Source: DATEDA01 sp963789885
GTDB taxonomy: Bacteria; Pseudomonadota; Gammaproteobacteria; Burkholderiales; SG8-39
Length of the DNA: 64,000 bases
Assembly (NCBI GenBank): GCA_963789885.1
Contig: CAWBNB010000014.1
Coordinates: 124,001 to 188,000, forward strand
Direction: 5' to 3'
The notes beneath the pieces were generated by a model. It saw nothing but the letters and a program-made list of their open reading frames with translations. It searched no databases and was not told the DNA's origin. The position numbers were made by a program, and so were the translations under genes. Shown here in pieces: positions 25,818-35,127 of the stretch (position 1 is its first letter; each line of letters starts with the position of its first letter).

Positions 25818-26645
25818 ATGAAGATCGCGCTCTGCAACGAGGTGCTCGTCCCGATGCCGTTCACGCGGCAATGCGAGTTCGCGGCGAGCGTCGGCTACGA
25901 CGGGCTCGAGCTCGCGCCGTTCACGTTCGGCGACGAGCCGCATCTGATGATTCCGCAGGAGCGGGCGGCAATCCGCCAGGCGGCGGAAGCGGCAGGGCTC
26001 GCGATCACGGGGCTGCACTGGCTGCTGCTCGCGCCGAAAGGGCTCTCGATCACGAGCGCCGACAACGCCGTTCGCGCGCGTACGGTCGACGTGATGCGGC
26101 GACTCGTCGGCCTCTGCGCCGACCTCGGCGGCAAGGTGCTGGTGCACGGTTCGCCTGGCCAGCGGCAGATTCCGCCCGGCGAGTCGCGCGAGACCGCGCT
26201 CGCGCGGGCGCGAGAGTGCTTCGCCGCCGCCGGGGAGGAGGCCGCGCGCGCCGGCGTCGTCTATTGCATCGAGCCGCTCGCGGCGAGCGAGACGTCGCTC
26301 ATCAACACCGTCGCCGAGGCTGCGGCGATCGTGGATTCGGTCGGCAGCCCGGGGTTGCGGACGATGGTGGACACGTGCGCCGCCGCGCAGAGCGAGACCG
26401 AACCCGTGGCCGCGGTCCTCGACCGATGGCTCCCGACCGGCCGCATCGCGCACGTACAAGTGAACGACCGGAACCGCCGCGGCCCCGGCGAGGGCGAAGA
26501 CCGGTTCGCCCCGGTGTTCGCGGCGCTGAAGCGCGCCGGATACGACGGCGTCGTCGCGATCGAGCCGTTCAAGTACCTCCCCGACGGGGCAACCTGTGCG
26601 GCGCGCTCGCTCGGTTACGTGCGCGGCATCCTGGAGGCGCTCTGA
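25818..26645 (+). CDS. TIM-barrel sugar isomerase/epimerase family protein (hydroxypyruvate isomerase-like)
   Basis: A 275-residue AP-endonuclease-2-type TIM barrel. It shows YDGLELAPF near the N terminus, VYCIEPLAASETS (metal glutamate), MVDTCAA, HVQVND and a terminal GVVAIEPF. These acid and histidine positions match the divalent-metal site of the xylose-isomerase-like superfamily. Its place between tctA and the TetR gene implies it isomerises or epimerises a compound imported by TctCBA. Exact chemistry unknown. Confidence 0.82.
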   Translation: MKIALCNEVLVPMPFTRQCEFAASVGYDGLELAPFTFGDEPHLMIPQERAAIRQAAEAAGLAITGLHWLLLAPKGLSITSADNAVRARTVDVMRRLVGLCADLGGKVLVHGSPGQRQIPPGESRETALARARECFAAAGEEAARAGVVYCIEPLAASETSLINTVAEAAAIVDSVGSPGLRTMVDTCAAAQSETEPVAAVLDRWLPTGRIAHVQVNDRNRRGPGEGEDRFAPVFAALKRAGYDGVVAIEPFKYLPDGATCAARSLGYVRGILEAL

Positions 26646-27445
26646 TGGGTCGGAACGGTGCGCTGGAAGCGAGAGCCACGGCGAACGGCGGCGGCGCTTC
26701 CCGCGCGCGCCGGCGCGCATCGCGACACGCCGGCACGCGCGACCCCGAGGGGACGCGCAGTCGTATCCTCGACGCGGCGACGAAGGAGTTCGCGCGCTTC
26801 GGGCTCGGCGGCGCGCGCGTCGACCGGATCGCCATCCGCGCCGATGCGAACAAGCGGATGCTCTACTACTACTTCGGCGACAAGGAGGGCCTCTTCCTCG
26901 CCGTGCTCGAGCACACGTACGCCGGCATCCGCGCCGCGGAGCAGAAGCTGCGCCTCCTCGACGCCCCGCCGGTCGAGGCGATCGCGCGGCTGGTCGAGTT
27001 CACCTGGCGCTACTACCTCCAGCACCCGGAGTTCCTGACCCTGCTCAACAGCGAGAATCTCCACCGTGCGCGGCACCTGAAGCACTCGAAGGACATCCGG
27101 GCGACGAACTCGCCGCTGATCGCGACGCTGCGCGAGATCCTGCGCCGCGGAGTGGCGCAGGGGGTGTTCCGGACCGGCGTCGACCCGCTCCAGCTCTACG
27201 TCTCGATCGCCGGGCTCGCATACTTCTTCCTGTCGAACAACCATACGCTCTCGCGGGTGTTCGACCGCGATCTCGCCTCGGCGCAGGCGCGCCAGGAGCG
27301 TCTCGCGCACATGACGGCGCTCGTCACCGGGTTCCTGACCAACCGCGCCGCACCGGTCTCGCAGCCCCGGCCGGGTGCCGCGCGCGGCGCGCGGTCCGGC
27401 ATTGACAGCGCGCGGCGCCGGACGCTAGGCTCGTTAACCGGATAG
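26645..27445 (+). CDS. TetR family transcriptional regulator
   Basis: A 266-residue regulator. After a basic N-terminal extension (about 35 residues), a TetR helix-turn-helix runs from RSRILDAATKEFARFG to NKRMLYYYFGDKEGLF, followed by a helical ligand-binding domain. It overlaps the stop codon of the isomerase gene (TGATG). Its last codons overlap a 16-base near-palindrome, and the only similar copy is in the tctC promoter. The simplest reading is a local repressor controlling both the tct operon and the downstream enolase-superfamily gene. Confidence 0.88.
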   Translation: MGRNGALEARATANGGGASRARRRASRHAGTRDPEGTRSRILDAATKEFARFGLGGARVDRIAIRADANKRMLYYYFGDKEGLFLAVLEHTYAGIRAAEQKLRLLDAPPVEAIARLVEFTWRYYLQHPEFLTLLNSENLHRARHLKHSKDIRATNSPLIATLREILRRGVAQGVFRTGVDPLQLYVSIAGLAYFFLSNNHTLSRVFDRDLASAQARQERLAHMTALVTGFLTNRAAPVSQPRPGAARGARSGIDSARRRTLGSLTG

Positions 27446-27449
27446 TTAA
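27401..27449 (+). promoter_or_regulatory. Promoter plus TetR operator candidate ahead of the enolase-superfamily gene
   Basis: TTGACA (27401-27406) and a weak -10 (TAGGCT, 27426-27431) lie inside the end of the TetR gene. TTAACCGGATAGTTAA (27434-27449) covers the expected transcription start. Only 17 bases separate the operator from the GTG start at 27467. It is the partner of the operator at 22687-22702. Confidence 0.5.
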
Positions 27450-27466
27450 AACCTGGCAGCGCCGTC

Positions 27467-28592
27467 GTGAGCACGATCGTCCGCATCGAAACCGCCCGCC
27501 TCGACTACCCGCTGGTCGGGGAGTTCAAGTTCTTCAAGGGCGGGGCGCGGCCATCGGTCGTGGTGCGGCTCACCGACGACGCCGGCCGGCAGGGCTGGGG
27601 GCAGTCGGTGCCGGTCGAGACCTGGACCTACGAGACGGTCGAGTCGGTCGAGACGACCCTTCGTCACTACCTCGCGCCGGCGATCCTCGGCGCCGATCCG
27701 GCCGATCTCGCGGGCGTCCACGAGCGCATGGAGCGCGCGATCCGGCCGTCGTTCTCGGTCGGCCAGCCGCTCGCGAAGGCGGCGATCGACCTCGCCTGCT
27801 ACGACCTGTGGGGCAAGCAGACCGGCCGGGCTGTGTCACAGCTTCTCGGTGGCGCACGCACGCAGGAGGTGAAGCTCAGCTGGACGGTCCAGTCGCCGAC
27901 GCTCGACGGCGCCGAGGTCCTGCTCGCGCAAGGGAAGGCGCTCGGATATTCAAGCTATAACGTGAAGCTCGGCTACCCGCAGACGCCGACGTATGACGCC
28001 GAGCTGATCCGCATGGTCCGCCGCTTCGCGCCCGACGGATTCCACTGGGCCGACGCGAACACGAGCTACGATCTGGACACCGCGCTCGCGATGACGCCGA
28101 AGCTCGCGGAAGCGGGCTTCGCCGCGATCGAGTCGCCGCTGCCGCCGGCGCGAATCCGCGACTATCGAGCGCTCAAGCGCCAGGGGGCCGTGCCGGTGCT
28201 GATGGACGAGGGCATCGTCTCGCCGGTGGAGACCGCCGAGTTCATCGCGCTCGGGATGATGGACGGGATCGCGATGAAGGTCGCCCGGTGCGGCGGGCTG
28301 TGGCACTCGTCGCGGATAGTGCGCCAGCTCGAGGAGAACGGGCTCGCGCTTTTCGCCTCCGGGCTGACGGATCCCGAGTGGTCGCTGGCGGCGTCGATTC
28401 ATCTCTTCGCCGCGGCCGGCCTGGCGCGCCCGGCGGCGCTTAACGGGCCCCAGTACCTCGCCGGCCGCGGGACCGACCGATCCGGCGTTCCGGGCAGTGC
28501 GCGACGTCATCAGGGTCCCCGCCGGACCGGGGCTCGGCGTCGCCATTGACGAGCGGGCGGCGAGCGCGCTGCGGATCGTGGCGGAAAGCTGA
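27467..28592 (+). CDS. Enolase-superfamily enzyme (mandelate racemase/muconate lactonizing type), frameshifted near the 3' end
   Basis: The barrel has the expected acid/base and metal residues: K167 in YNVKLGY, D196 in WADANTSYD, E222 in AIESPLPP, E248 in LMDEG, K271 in IAMKVARCGG. The frame slips by one base at about 28474-28479. Removing one C there continues the protein as DPAFRAVRDVIRVPAGPG to a stop at 28590, giving about 374 residues. It abstracts a proton alpha to a carboxylate. With TctCBA, a TIM-barrel isomerase and a shared TetR operator it probably dehydrates or cycloisomerises the imported acid. Confidence 0.85.
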
Positions 28593-28605
28593 GAGACGAG
28601 ACCCG

Positions 28606-29433
28606 ATGTCGAGTGTCGCCGCCAACGCACCGACCCGCGAGGACCGCAACCTCTTCGCCGCCGTCGTCCGGAAGCTCGTCCCGCTCGCCGGGATCCTCGT
28701 CTTCCTCGTGATCTGGGAGGTGGGCGTCGCGGTCTTCAAGGCGCCGGCTTACCTGCTGCCGCCGCCGACGACGATCTTCCGCACCTTCTTCGACGAGCTG
28801 CCGAAGCTCATGTACCACGGCTGGGTCACGACCTACGAGATGCTCGTCGGCTACGGCCTCGCAGTCGGCATCGCGATCCCGCTCGCGATCGCGATCACCT
28901 CGTCGCAGCGGTTCGACCGCTTCGTAATGCCGACGATGCTCTTCTTCCAGGTGGTGCCGAAGATCGCGATCGCACCGCTCTTCCTGGTGTGGTTCGGTGT
29001 CGGCGTCCTGCCCAAGGTGCTGGTCGCGTTCCTGATCTCGTTCTTCCCGATCGTGATCGACGCGGCGGTCGGCCTGCGGTCGATGTCGTCCGAGATGAAC
29101 GATCTGGCGCGCTCGATGGGCGCGACGCGGATGCAGGTCTTCCTGCGGTTTCGCCTTCCCACCAGCCTGCCGTACCTCTTCAGCGGCCTGAAGGTCGCGG
29201 CGACGCTCGCGATCGCCGGCGCGGTCGTCGGCGAGTTCGTCGGCGCCGACAAGGGGCTCGGCTACCTGCTGCTCGTCACCAACTCGAACCTCGAGACGGC
29301 GCTGATGTTCGCGACCATTCTCGCGCTGACGATCATCGGCCTCGTGTTCTTCTACGCCGTCGAGTTCCTGGAGAAGCTCGCGATCCCGTGGCACGTGAGC
29401 CATCGCGTGCGCGAGGACGCGGCCACGATGTAG
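28606..29433 (+). CDS. ABC transporter permease (SsuC/TauC-like)
   Basis: A 275-residue permease with six hydrophobic segments and the binding-protein-dependent motif NDLARSMGATRMQVFLRFRL around residue 165. It begins 13 bases after the restored stop of the enolase-superfamily gene. Together with the NMT1-type receptor and ATPase that follow it forms a complete importer of the SsuABC/TauABC class, often used for sulfonates, pyrimidine precursors or aromatic acids. Confidence 0.92.
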   Translation: MSSVAANAPTREDRNLFAAVVRKLVPLAGILVFLVIWEVGVAVFKAPAYLLPPPTTIFRTFFDELPKLMYHGWVTTYEMLVGYGLAVGIAIPLAIAITSSQRFDRFVMPTMLFFQVVPKIAIAPLFLVWFGVGVLPKVLVAFLISFFPIVIDAAVGLRSMSSEMNDLARSMGATRMQVFLRFRLPTSLPYLFSGLKVAATLAIAGAVVGEFVGADKGLGYLLLVTNSNLETALMFATILALTIIGLVFFYAVEFLEKLAIPWHVSHRVREDAATM

Positions 29434-29474
29434 CTGCAAGCGCAAAAACCACTTTCACCGAAGGAGGAAGCAAA

Positions 29475-30497
29475 ATGAGAACGTTGAAGACCTTTCTCAC
29501 CGCCCTTGGCGGGGCCGTGATGGCTGCGGCGCTCGTCGCGCCCGCGGCCGCCCAGACCAAGTTCCCGTTCCGCCTGAACTGGACGCTGTACGGCGAGCAC
29601 GCGCCGTTCTTCGTCGCGCGCGACAAGGGGTTCTACAAGGAGGAGGGACTGGACGTCGAGATCCAGGAAGGCAGCGGCTCGACCACCGTGGCGCAGCTCG
29701 TGGCCAACGCCACCAGCCCGGTCGCCTACGTCGACGCCGCCACGATGATGCGCGGCATCGGCGCCGGCATGCCGATCAAGGCGGTCGGCGTGACCCTGCA
29801 GCAGAGCCCGATGGCGTTCATCTACCGCGCCGACGCGGCGCGCCCGACCAAGGTCTCCGAGATCAAGGGCAGCCGGATCGCGATCACCGCCGGCGACGCG
29901 AGCCTCGCGATCTTCACCGCGTTCATGGGCAAGCTCGGCATGAAGGTCGAGGACGTGCAGATGATCACCGTCGCCAACCCGGCGGCGAAGGAGCAGGCGG
30001 TGCTCAACAAGCAGGCCGACGCGCTGCTCGGCTACTTCATGGACCAGGGCCCGCGCATGCAGCTCCAGACCGGCGTCAAGATGGGCTGGACGCGCCTCTA
30101 CGACATGGCGGGTGTCACCACCCTGTCGAGCGCGATCGTCGCCAACAACGACTGGATGAAGGAACCGAAGAACCAGGACCTGCTGAAGCGGTTCCTCCGC
30201 GCCTCGCAGCGCGGCTGGCAGTACAGCTTCGACCACCGCGCCGAGGCGGCCGAGATCTTCCGCAAGGCGGCGCCGGTGTTCACGCAGGAGATCGCGCTGC
30301 TCGAGATCGACGGCTCGATGACGATCATCCATACCGAGCGCACCAAGGGCAAGGCGATCGGCTGGACCGCGGCCGAGGACTGGAAGGACACGCAGACGCT
30401 GCTCGAGACCTACGCGAAGCTGAAGCCGCAGCCGGATTTGAACCAGTACTACACGAACAGCTTCCTGTCCGAAGCGCCCTACATGCCGGGCAAGTGA
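29475..30497 (+). CDS. ABC transporter substrate-binding protein (NMT1/SsuA-like)
   Basis: A 340-residue periplasmic receptor with a signal peptide (to about residue 26, APAAAQ). The mature start FRLNWTLYGEHAPFFVARDKG is the NMT1/ThiY family opening, where the aromatic pocket contacts the ligand. The ATG at 29475 is preceded by AAGGAGGAAG. It overlaps the start of the ATPase gene by one base. The substrate is unknown; HMP-like pyrimidines, hydantoin-type or aromatic acids are the usual range of the family. Confidence 0.92.
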   Translation: MRTLKTFLTALGGAVMAAALVAPAAAQTKFPFRLNWTLYGEHAPFFVARDKGFYKEEGLDVEIQEGSGSTTVAQLVANATSPVAYVDAATMMRGIGAGMPIKAVGVTLQQSPMAFIYRADAARPTKVSEIKGSRIAITAGDASLAIFTAFMGKLGMKVEDVQMITVANPAAKEQAVLNKQADALLGYFMDQGPRMQLQTGVKMGWTRLYDMAGVTTLSSAIVANNDWMKEPKNQDLLKRFLRASQRGWQYSFDHRAEAAEIFRKAAPVFTQEIALLEIDGSMTIIHTERTKGKAIGWTAAEDWKDTQTLLETYAKLKPQPDLNQYYTNSFLSEAPYMPGK

Positions 30498-31339
30498 TGC
30501 CCGCAGCCCGTCCCGCGGTCGCGGCCTCCGTCGAGGCCGCGGGGCGCCTGCGCGAAGCCGCGATGGCACCGCCTTACATCCGCCTCCAGAACGTCGCCAA
30601 GGTGTACGACACCAAGGGCGGCGCGGTCGAAGCCTGCGTCGACGTCAACCTCGACATCCGGCAATCGGAGTTCGTCGCGATCGTCGGACCGAGCGGCTGC
30701 GGCAAGACCACGATCCTCAAGATGGTGGCGGGCCTGGTGCCCTACAGCTCCGGCACGATCACCGTCGGCGGCAACGTCGTCGACCGGCCGCAGACCGACG
30801 TCGGCATCGTGTTCCAGGACGCGATCATGCTCGACTGGCGCGACGTGATCTCGAACGTCATGCTCCAGATCGACATCCGGCGCATGGACCGGACGAAGTA
30901 CGAGCCGGTCGCGGCGCATCTGCTCCGCCAGACCGGGCTCGAGGGCTTCGAACGCAAGAAGCCGTACGAGCTCTCCGGCGGGATGCGGCAGCGGGTGTCG
31001 ATCTGCCGCGCGCTCGTCCACGATCCGCCGCTGCTCCTCATGGACGAGCCGTTCGGCGCGCTCGACGCGCTCACCCGCGAGCAGATCTCGATGGACATCC
31101 AGCGGATCTGGATGGAGAAGCGGAAGACCGCGCTCCACATCACCCACAGCATCCCCGAGGCGGTGCTGCTCGCCGATCGCGTGGTGGTCATGGGGCCGCG
31201 GCCGGGACGGATCGTGGAGATCATCGAGATCGACCTGCCGCGGCCGCGCCGCCTCGACAAGCTGCCGCCCGCGTTCAACGAGTACGCCGGACGCATCCGC
31301 GACATCTTCAAGTCGAAGGGTGTCCTGGCGATGGATTGA
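30497..31339 (+). CDS. ABC transporter ATP-binding protein (SsuB/TauB-like)
   Basis: A 280-residue ATPase with Walker A GPSGCGKTT, Q-loop VFQDAIML, signature LSGGMRQR and Walker B LLLMDEPFGALD. The ATG at 30497 shares its A with the receptor stop codon (TGATG), indicating translational coupling. It energises the permease encoded two genes upstream. Confidence 0.94.
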   Translation: MPAARPAVAASVEAAGRLREAAMAPPYIRLQNVAKVYDTKGGAVEACVDVNLDIRQSEFVAIVGPSGCGKTTILKMVAGLVPYSSGTITVGGNVVDRPQTDVGIVFQDAIMLDWRDVISNVMLQIDIRRMDRTKYEPVAAHLLRQTGLEGFERKKPYELSGGMRQRVSICRALVHDPPLLLMDEPFGALDALTREQISMDIQRIWMEKRKTALHITHSIPEAVLLADRVVVMGPRPGRIVEIIEIDLPRPRRLDKLPPAFNEYAGRIRDIFKSKGVLAMD

Positions 31340-31346
31340 TGCGGGA

Positions 31347-32771
31347 ATGAACGCACCCAGATTCCAGGTCGTTGCGGTCGAGCTGTACGAGCGGCCGGTG
31401 AAGCTCCGGATGCCGTTCCGGTTCGGCGTCGTCACGCTGACCGCGGCGCCGCAGGCGTTCGTGCGCGCGCGCATCCGGCTCGAAGACGGCCGCGAGGGAT
31501 GGGGCGGGGGCGCAGAGCTCCTCGCACCGAAGTGGTTCGACAAGAACCTCGCGCTCTCGAACGAGGACAACTTCGACCAGCTGCGGCTCGCGCTCGCGCT
31601 CGCGCGGGACGCCTATCTCGACGGCGGTACGCGCACCGCGTTCGCGCACTTCGCCGCGCACTACCGCGAGGTGATCGACGCGGGCGCGCGGCGCGATCTC
31701 AACCCGCTGGTCGCGTGCTTCGGCCCGGCGCAGCTCGACCGCGCGATCCTCGACGGGCTGTGCCGGCTCCAGCGGATGTCGTTCCAGGAGGCGATCCAGG
31801 GCAACTTCGCCGGGATCGCCCCGGCCGAGCTGGCGCCGGACCTGGCGGGCTTCGACATCGACGCCTTCCTCGCGCGGCTTCACCCGGCGGAATCGATTGC
31901 GGCACGGCACACGGTGGGGCTCGTCGACGCCATCGCCGGTCATCCGCAGCAGGTGAACGACGGCCTCCCCGAGTCGCTCGAAGAGGTGGTCGCGACCTAC
32001 GGCCACACCTGGTTCAAGCTGAAGGTCGGCGGGAAGGTCGATGAGGACGTCGCACGCCTGAGCGAGATTGCGGCAGTGCTGGACGCGAGCGGGAAGCCGT
32101 ATCGCGCTTCGCTCGACGGCAACGAACAATACGACGATCTCGACAGCCTGCAGCAGCTCCTCGCGCGGATGAGCGCGCTGCCGCGGCTCGCAAGGCTCGT
32201 CGGCGCGATCGCCTTCATCGAGCAGCCGATCAACCGCAAGCACGCGCTCGAACGCGACGTGTCGTCCGTCGCGCGCGCGACGCCGGTGATCGTCGACGAA
32301 TCGGACTCGGATCTCGACGCTTTCGCCAGGGCGAAGGCGCTCGGTTACGCCGGCGTCTCCTCCAAGATGTGCAAGGGGCTCTACAAGTCGATCATCAACG
32401 CTGCGCGCTGCGTCGTATGGACCACGCCGGAGCGCCGCTACTTCATGACCGGCGAGGATCTCACCACCCAGGCCGGGCTCGCGGTGCAGCAGGATCTGGC
32501 GCTGGTGAATCTGCTCGGCATGACCCACGTCGAGCGGAACGGCCATCATTACGTCAACGGGATGGCGAACCTGCCGGTGCACGAGCAGGCGGCGTTCCTC
32601 ACCGCCCATCCGGACCTCTACGAGCGGTCGCACGGGGCGGTGCGCCTGCGGATCACGAACGGCGGGCTTGCGATCGGCTCGCTCGCCTGCATCGGCTTTG
32701 CGAGCGGTGCCGAGCCCGACTGGCGCGCGCTCGGCGCCATGCCCGAACCGAAACTCCAGGAGGTACGCTGA
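31347..32771 (+). CDS. Enolase-superfamily enzyme with an enlarged N-terminal region
   Basis: A 474-residue member of the muconate-lactonizing/o-succinylbenzoate-type subgroup. The KxK acid/base pair is K224 and K226 (FKLKVGG). Metal ligands are D257 (LDGNEQ), E292 (FIEQP) and D317/E318 (IVDESD), and the second base is K340 (VSSKMCKG). Typical relatives have about 370 residues, and most of the extra length lies between the capping domain and the barrel (about residues 70-210). It begins seven bases after the ABC ATPase, so it likely acts on that importer's cargo. Confidence 0.85.
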   Translation: MNAPRFQVVAVELYERPVKLRMPFRFGVVTLTAAPQAFVRARIRLEDGREGWGGGAELLAPKWFDKNLALSNEDNFDQLRLALALARDAYLDGGTRTAFAHFAAHYREVIDAGARRDLNPLVACFGPAQLDRAILDGLCRLQRMSFQEAIQGNFAGIAPAELAPDLAGFDIDAFLARLHPAESIAARHTVGLVDAIAGHPQQVNDGLPESLEEVVATYGHTWFKLKVGGKVDEDVARLSEIAAVLDASGKPYRASLDGNEQYDDLDSLQQLLARMSALPRLARLVGAIAFIEQPINRKHALERDVSSVARATPVIVDESDSDLDAFARAKALGYAGVSSKMCKGLYKSIINAARCVVWTTPERRYFMTGEDLTTQAGLAVQQDLALVNLLGMTHVERNGHHYVNGMANLPVHEQAAFLTAHPDLYERSHGAVRLRITNGGLAIGSLACIGFASGAEPDWRALGAMPEPKLQEVR

Positions 32772-32772
32772 C

Positions 32773-33225
32773 ATGGGCTTCAAGGTAGTGGGCACGAACC
32801 ACACGAGCTTCACCGTTTCGGATCTCGAGCGGACGCTCGGCCTCTTTCGCGACGGCCTCGGCTTCGAGGTCACCTCGAAGGCGCCGCGCGACCCCAAGCT
32901 CACCGAGCGGATCACCGGCGTCCCCGGTGCCGACCTCCTGATCGCCTTCGTGCGTGCGCCCGGCCACATGATCGAGCTGATCGAGTACCGGGCGCCGGCG
33001 GACAAGGGGCGCGTGGTGTCGCGGCCCTGCGATACCGGGTTCTCGCACATCGCGTTCAACGTCGACGACGTCGACGGGGCGCTGGACGCGGTGAGGCCGT
33101 ACGGCGTCAAGCCGATCTCGCCGCCAGTGACGATCGACCAGGGGCCGAACAAGGGCCGACGCGTCGTCTACACCCGCGATCCGGACGGGATCACGATCGA
33201 GTTCATCGAGGCGCGTCAGTCGTAG
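32773..33225 (+). CDS. VOC family metalloenzyme (glyoxalase/dioxygenase fold)
   Basis: A 150-residue single VOC protein with paired beta-alpha-beta modules. Metal ligands are visible as H10 (TNHTSFTV), the Glu of HMIELIEY, the His of FSHIAFNV and the Glu of ITIEFIE. Enzymes of this size include methylmalonyl-CoA epimerases, glyoxalases and lactoylglutathione-type lyases. It follows the enolase-superfamily gene by one base and precedes an orphan TctC gene, so it is part of the same catabolic unit. Confidence 0.83.
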   Translation: MGFKVVGTNHTSFTVSDLERTLGLFRDGLGFEVTSKAPRDPKLTERITGVPGADLLIAFVRAPGHMIELIEYRAPADKGRVVSRPCDTGFSHIAFNVDDVDGALDAVRPYGVKPISPPVTIDQGPNKGRRVVYTRDPDGITIEFIEARQS

Positions 33226-33235
33226 GGGATCGGCC

Positions 33236-34201
33236 ATGCGGAGATTCCTCGCGTTCGTCGTTCTGGCGCTCCTGCTCACTTCTGGCGCGGTTGCGCCAGT
33301 GCAGGCGCAATACCCGACGAAGCCGGTGCGAATCATCGTGCCGTTCCCGCCCGGCGGGCCGGTCGACGGGGTCGCGCGCCAGGTCGCCCAGCGGCTCGCG
33401 GAGAACACCGGCCAGAACTTCCTGGTCGAGAATCGCGCCGGCGGCAACAGCGCGATCGGCAGCGACGCCGTGGCCAAGTCCGCGGCCGACGGCTACACGC
33501 TGCTCATCAACGCGTCGATCTTCGCGATCAATCCGCACCTCGTGAAGGTGCCCTACGACATCCAGAAGGATTTCACGCCCGTCGCCCTGCTCGCGAAAGG
33601 TCCCTTGGTGATCACCGTCACGCCGGGGCTGGAGGCGAAAGACGTCGAGGCGTTGATCGCGTACGGGAAGGCGAACCCTGGGAAGCTCGCGTTCGCGATC
33701 GGATCGAACGGGTCGGCCGGGCACCTCAGTACCGAGCTCTTCAAGCGGCAGGCGGGGCTCGATCTGCTGATCGTCCCCTACAAGGGCTCGACGCCGGCCT
33801 ACGCGGACCTGATGAGCGGGCAGATCCAGGGCTTCATCGAGCCGGTGCTCGGGGCGCTGCCGCTCATCAAGAGCGGCCGCATCAGGGCGCTCGCGGTTAC
33901 TTCCTCGAAGCCGCTCGGGGCATTGCCGGGCGTCCGGACGGTCGCGGAGACGGGGTTGCCCGGCTTCGAGTTCTACGTCTGGTACGGGTTGTGGGGGCCG
34001 GCCGGACTGCCGAAGGACGTGCTCGACCGGCTCAATGCCGAGGTCAACAAGGTGCTGACGTCGCCGGCGATGCGCGAGCGTTTCGAGCAACAGGGGTTCG
34101 AGACCCAGACCGGTACGCCCGAGGCGTTCGCGAAGTTCGTGCGCGACGACTCGGCGCTCTCGGCCCGCATCATCAAGGAAGTCGGGATCAAGGCGGAGTA
34201 G
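33236..34201 (+). CDS. TctC/Bug family substrate-binding protein (orphan)
   Basis: A 321-residue receptor with a signal peptide (RFLAFVVLALLLTSG, cleavage near VQAQ) and the Bug start YPTKPVRIIVPFPPGGPVD. No TctA/TctB genes lie beside it, so it either shares the TctAB pair encoded 9 kb upstream or acts as an extracytoplasmic sensor, as many betaproteobacterial Bug proteins do. It lies in the same transcription direction and spacing as the VOC and dehydrogenase genes. Confidence 0.9.
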   Translation: MRRFLAFVVLALLLTSGAVAPVQAQYPTKPVRIIVPFPPGGPVDGVARQVAQRLAENTGQNFLVENRAGGNSAIGSDAVAKSAADGYTLLINASIFAINPHLVKVPYDIQKDFTPVALLAKGPLVITVTPGLEAKDVEALIAYGKANPGKLAFAIGSNGSAGHLSTELFKRQAGLDLLIVPYKGSTPAYADLMSGQIQGFIEPVLGALPLIKSGRIRALAVTSSKPLGALPGVRTVAETGLPGFEFYVWYGLWGPAGLPKDVLDRLNAEVNKVLTSPAMRERFEQQGFETQTGTPEAFAKFVRDDSALSARIIKEVGIKAE

Positions 34202-34207
34202 GGGATC

Positions 34208-35116
34208 GTGAACGATTCCTCCAGGGTGGTCGGTCTCGTCGGGCTCGGGCTGGTCGGGAGCGCGCTCGGGCGGCGGTTGCTCGCGGCGGGATTCGATGTT
34301 CTCGGCTACGACATCGACGATGCGCGGCGCGAGGCGTTTGCCGCCGGCGGCGGCCGCGCGGCGGCATCGCTTGCCGAGATCGGCGCCCGGTGCGAGCGTG
34401 TCCTGCTCGCGCTCTACGACACTGCCACGGTTGAGCGGGTTCTCGAAGGGTCGGACGGCATGCTAGGGGCGCAGCACCGGGCGACCCTCATCGTCGACTG
34501 CGGTACCGGCGACCCCGACCGCCGCGCTGCGCTCGCGCAACGACTCGTTGCGCGCGGCGCGACGCTGGTCGAAGCACCGCTCTCCGGGTCGAGCGCACAG
34601 ATCGCCGCCGGCGAGGCGCTCTGCTTCGTAGGCGGCGAGCCCGCCGCCGTCGAGCGCGCGGCGGACCTTCTCGACGCGATAGCAGCGCGCCGGCACCACG
34701 TCGGCGCCGTCGGCATGGCGGCGCGGGCGAAGCTCGCCACGAACCTCGTCCTCGGCCTGAACCGCGCCGCGCTCGCAGAGGGGCTGGTCTTCGCCGAGGC
34801 GCTGGGGCTGCCCGGCAAGACATTTATCGAGCTGCTGCGCGACTCGCCGGCCTATTCGCGCGCGGTCGATGCCAAGGCGGCCAAGATGCTCGCCGGCGAC
34901 TTCGCGCCCCAGGCGCGGCTCCAGCAGCATGCGCGGGACGTCGGCCTGATGATCGAGCACGCTGCCGCCTTGGGACAGGCACTGCCGATGACCGAAGCGC
35001 ACGCCCGGCTGCTCGCGGACGCGATCGCCGCGGGCGACGGCGACCTCGACAACTCGGCGGTGATCGCGCAGATCCGCCGCTACCGCACCCACGTCGCCCC
35101 CCGATCCGGGGCTTAG
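34208..35116 (+). CDS. NAD(P)-dependent 3-hydroxyacid dehydrogenase (HIBADH family)
   Basis: A 302-residue dehydrogenase with cofactor motif GLGLVG at residues 12-17, substrate segment EAPLSGSSAQIAAGEALCFV, and the catalytic lysine in ARAKLATNLVLGLNR. The start is GTG at 34208. It is a relative, but not a close copy, of the enzyme encoded at 11564-12433. It probably oxidises a beta-hydroxy acid produced in this cluster. Confidence 0.86.
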   Translation: MNDSSRVVGLVGLGLVGSALGRRLLAAGFDVLGYDIDDARREAFAAGGGRAAASLAEIGARCERVLLALYDTATVERVLEGSDGMLGAQHRATLIVDCGTGDPDRRAALAQRLVARGATLVEAPLSGSSAQIAAGEALCFVGGEPAAVERAADLLDAIAARRHHVGAVGMAARAKLATNLVLGLNRAALAEGLVFAEALGLPGKTFIELLRDSPAYSRAVDAKAAKMLAGDFAPQARLQQHARDVGLMIEHAAALGQALPMTEAHARLLADAIAAGDGDLDNSAVIAQIRRYRTHVAPRSGA

Positions 35117-35127
35117 GAGCAACGCGA

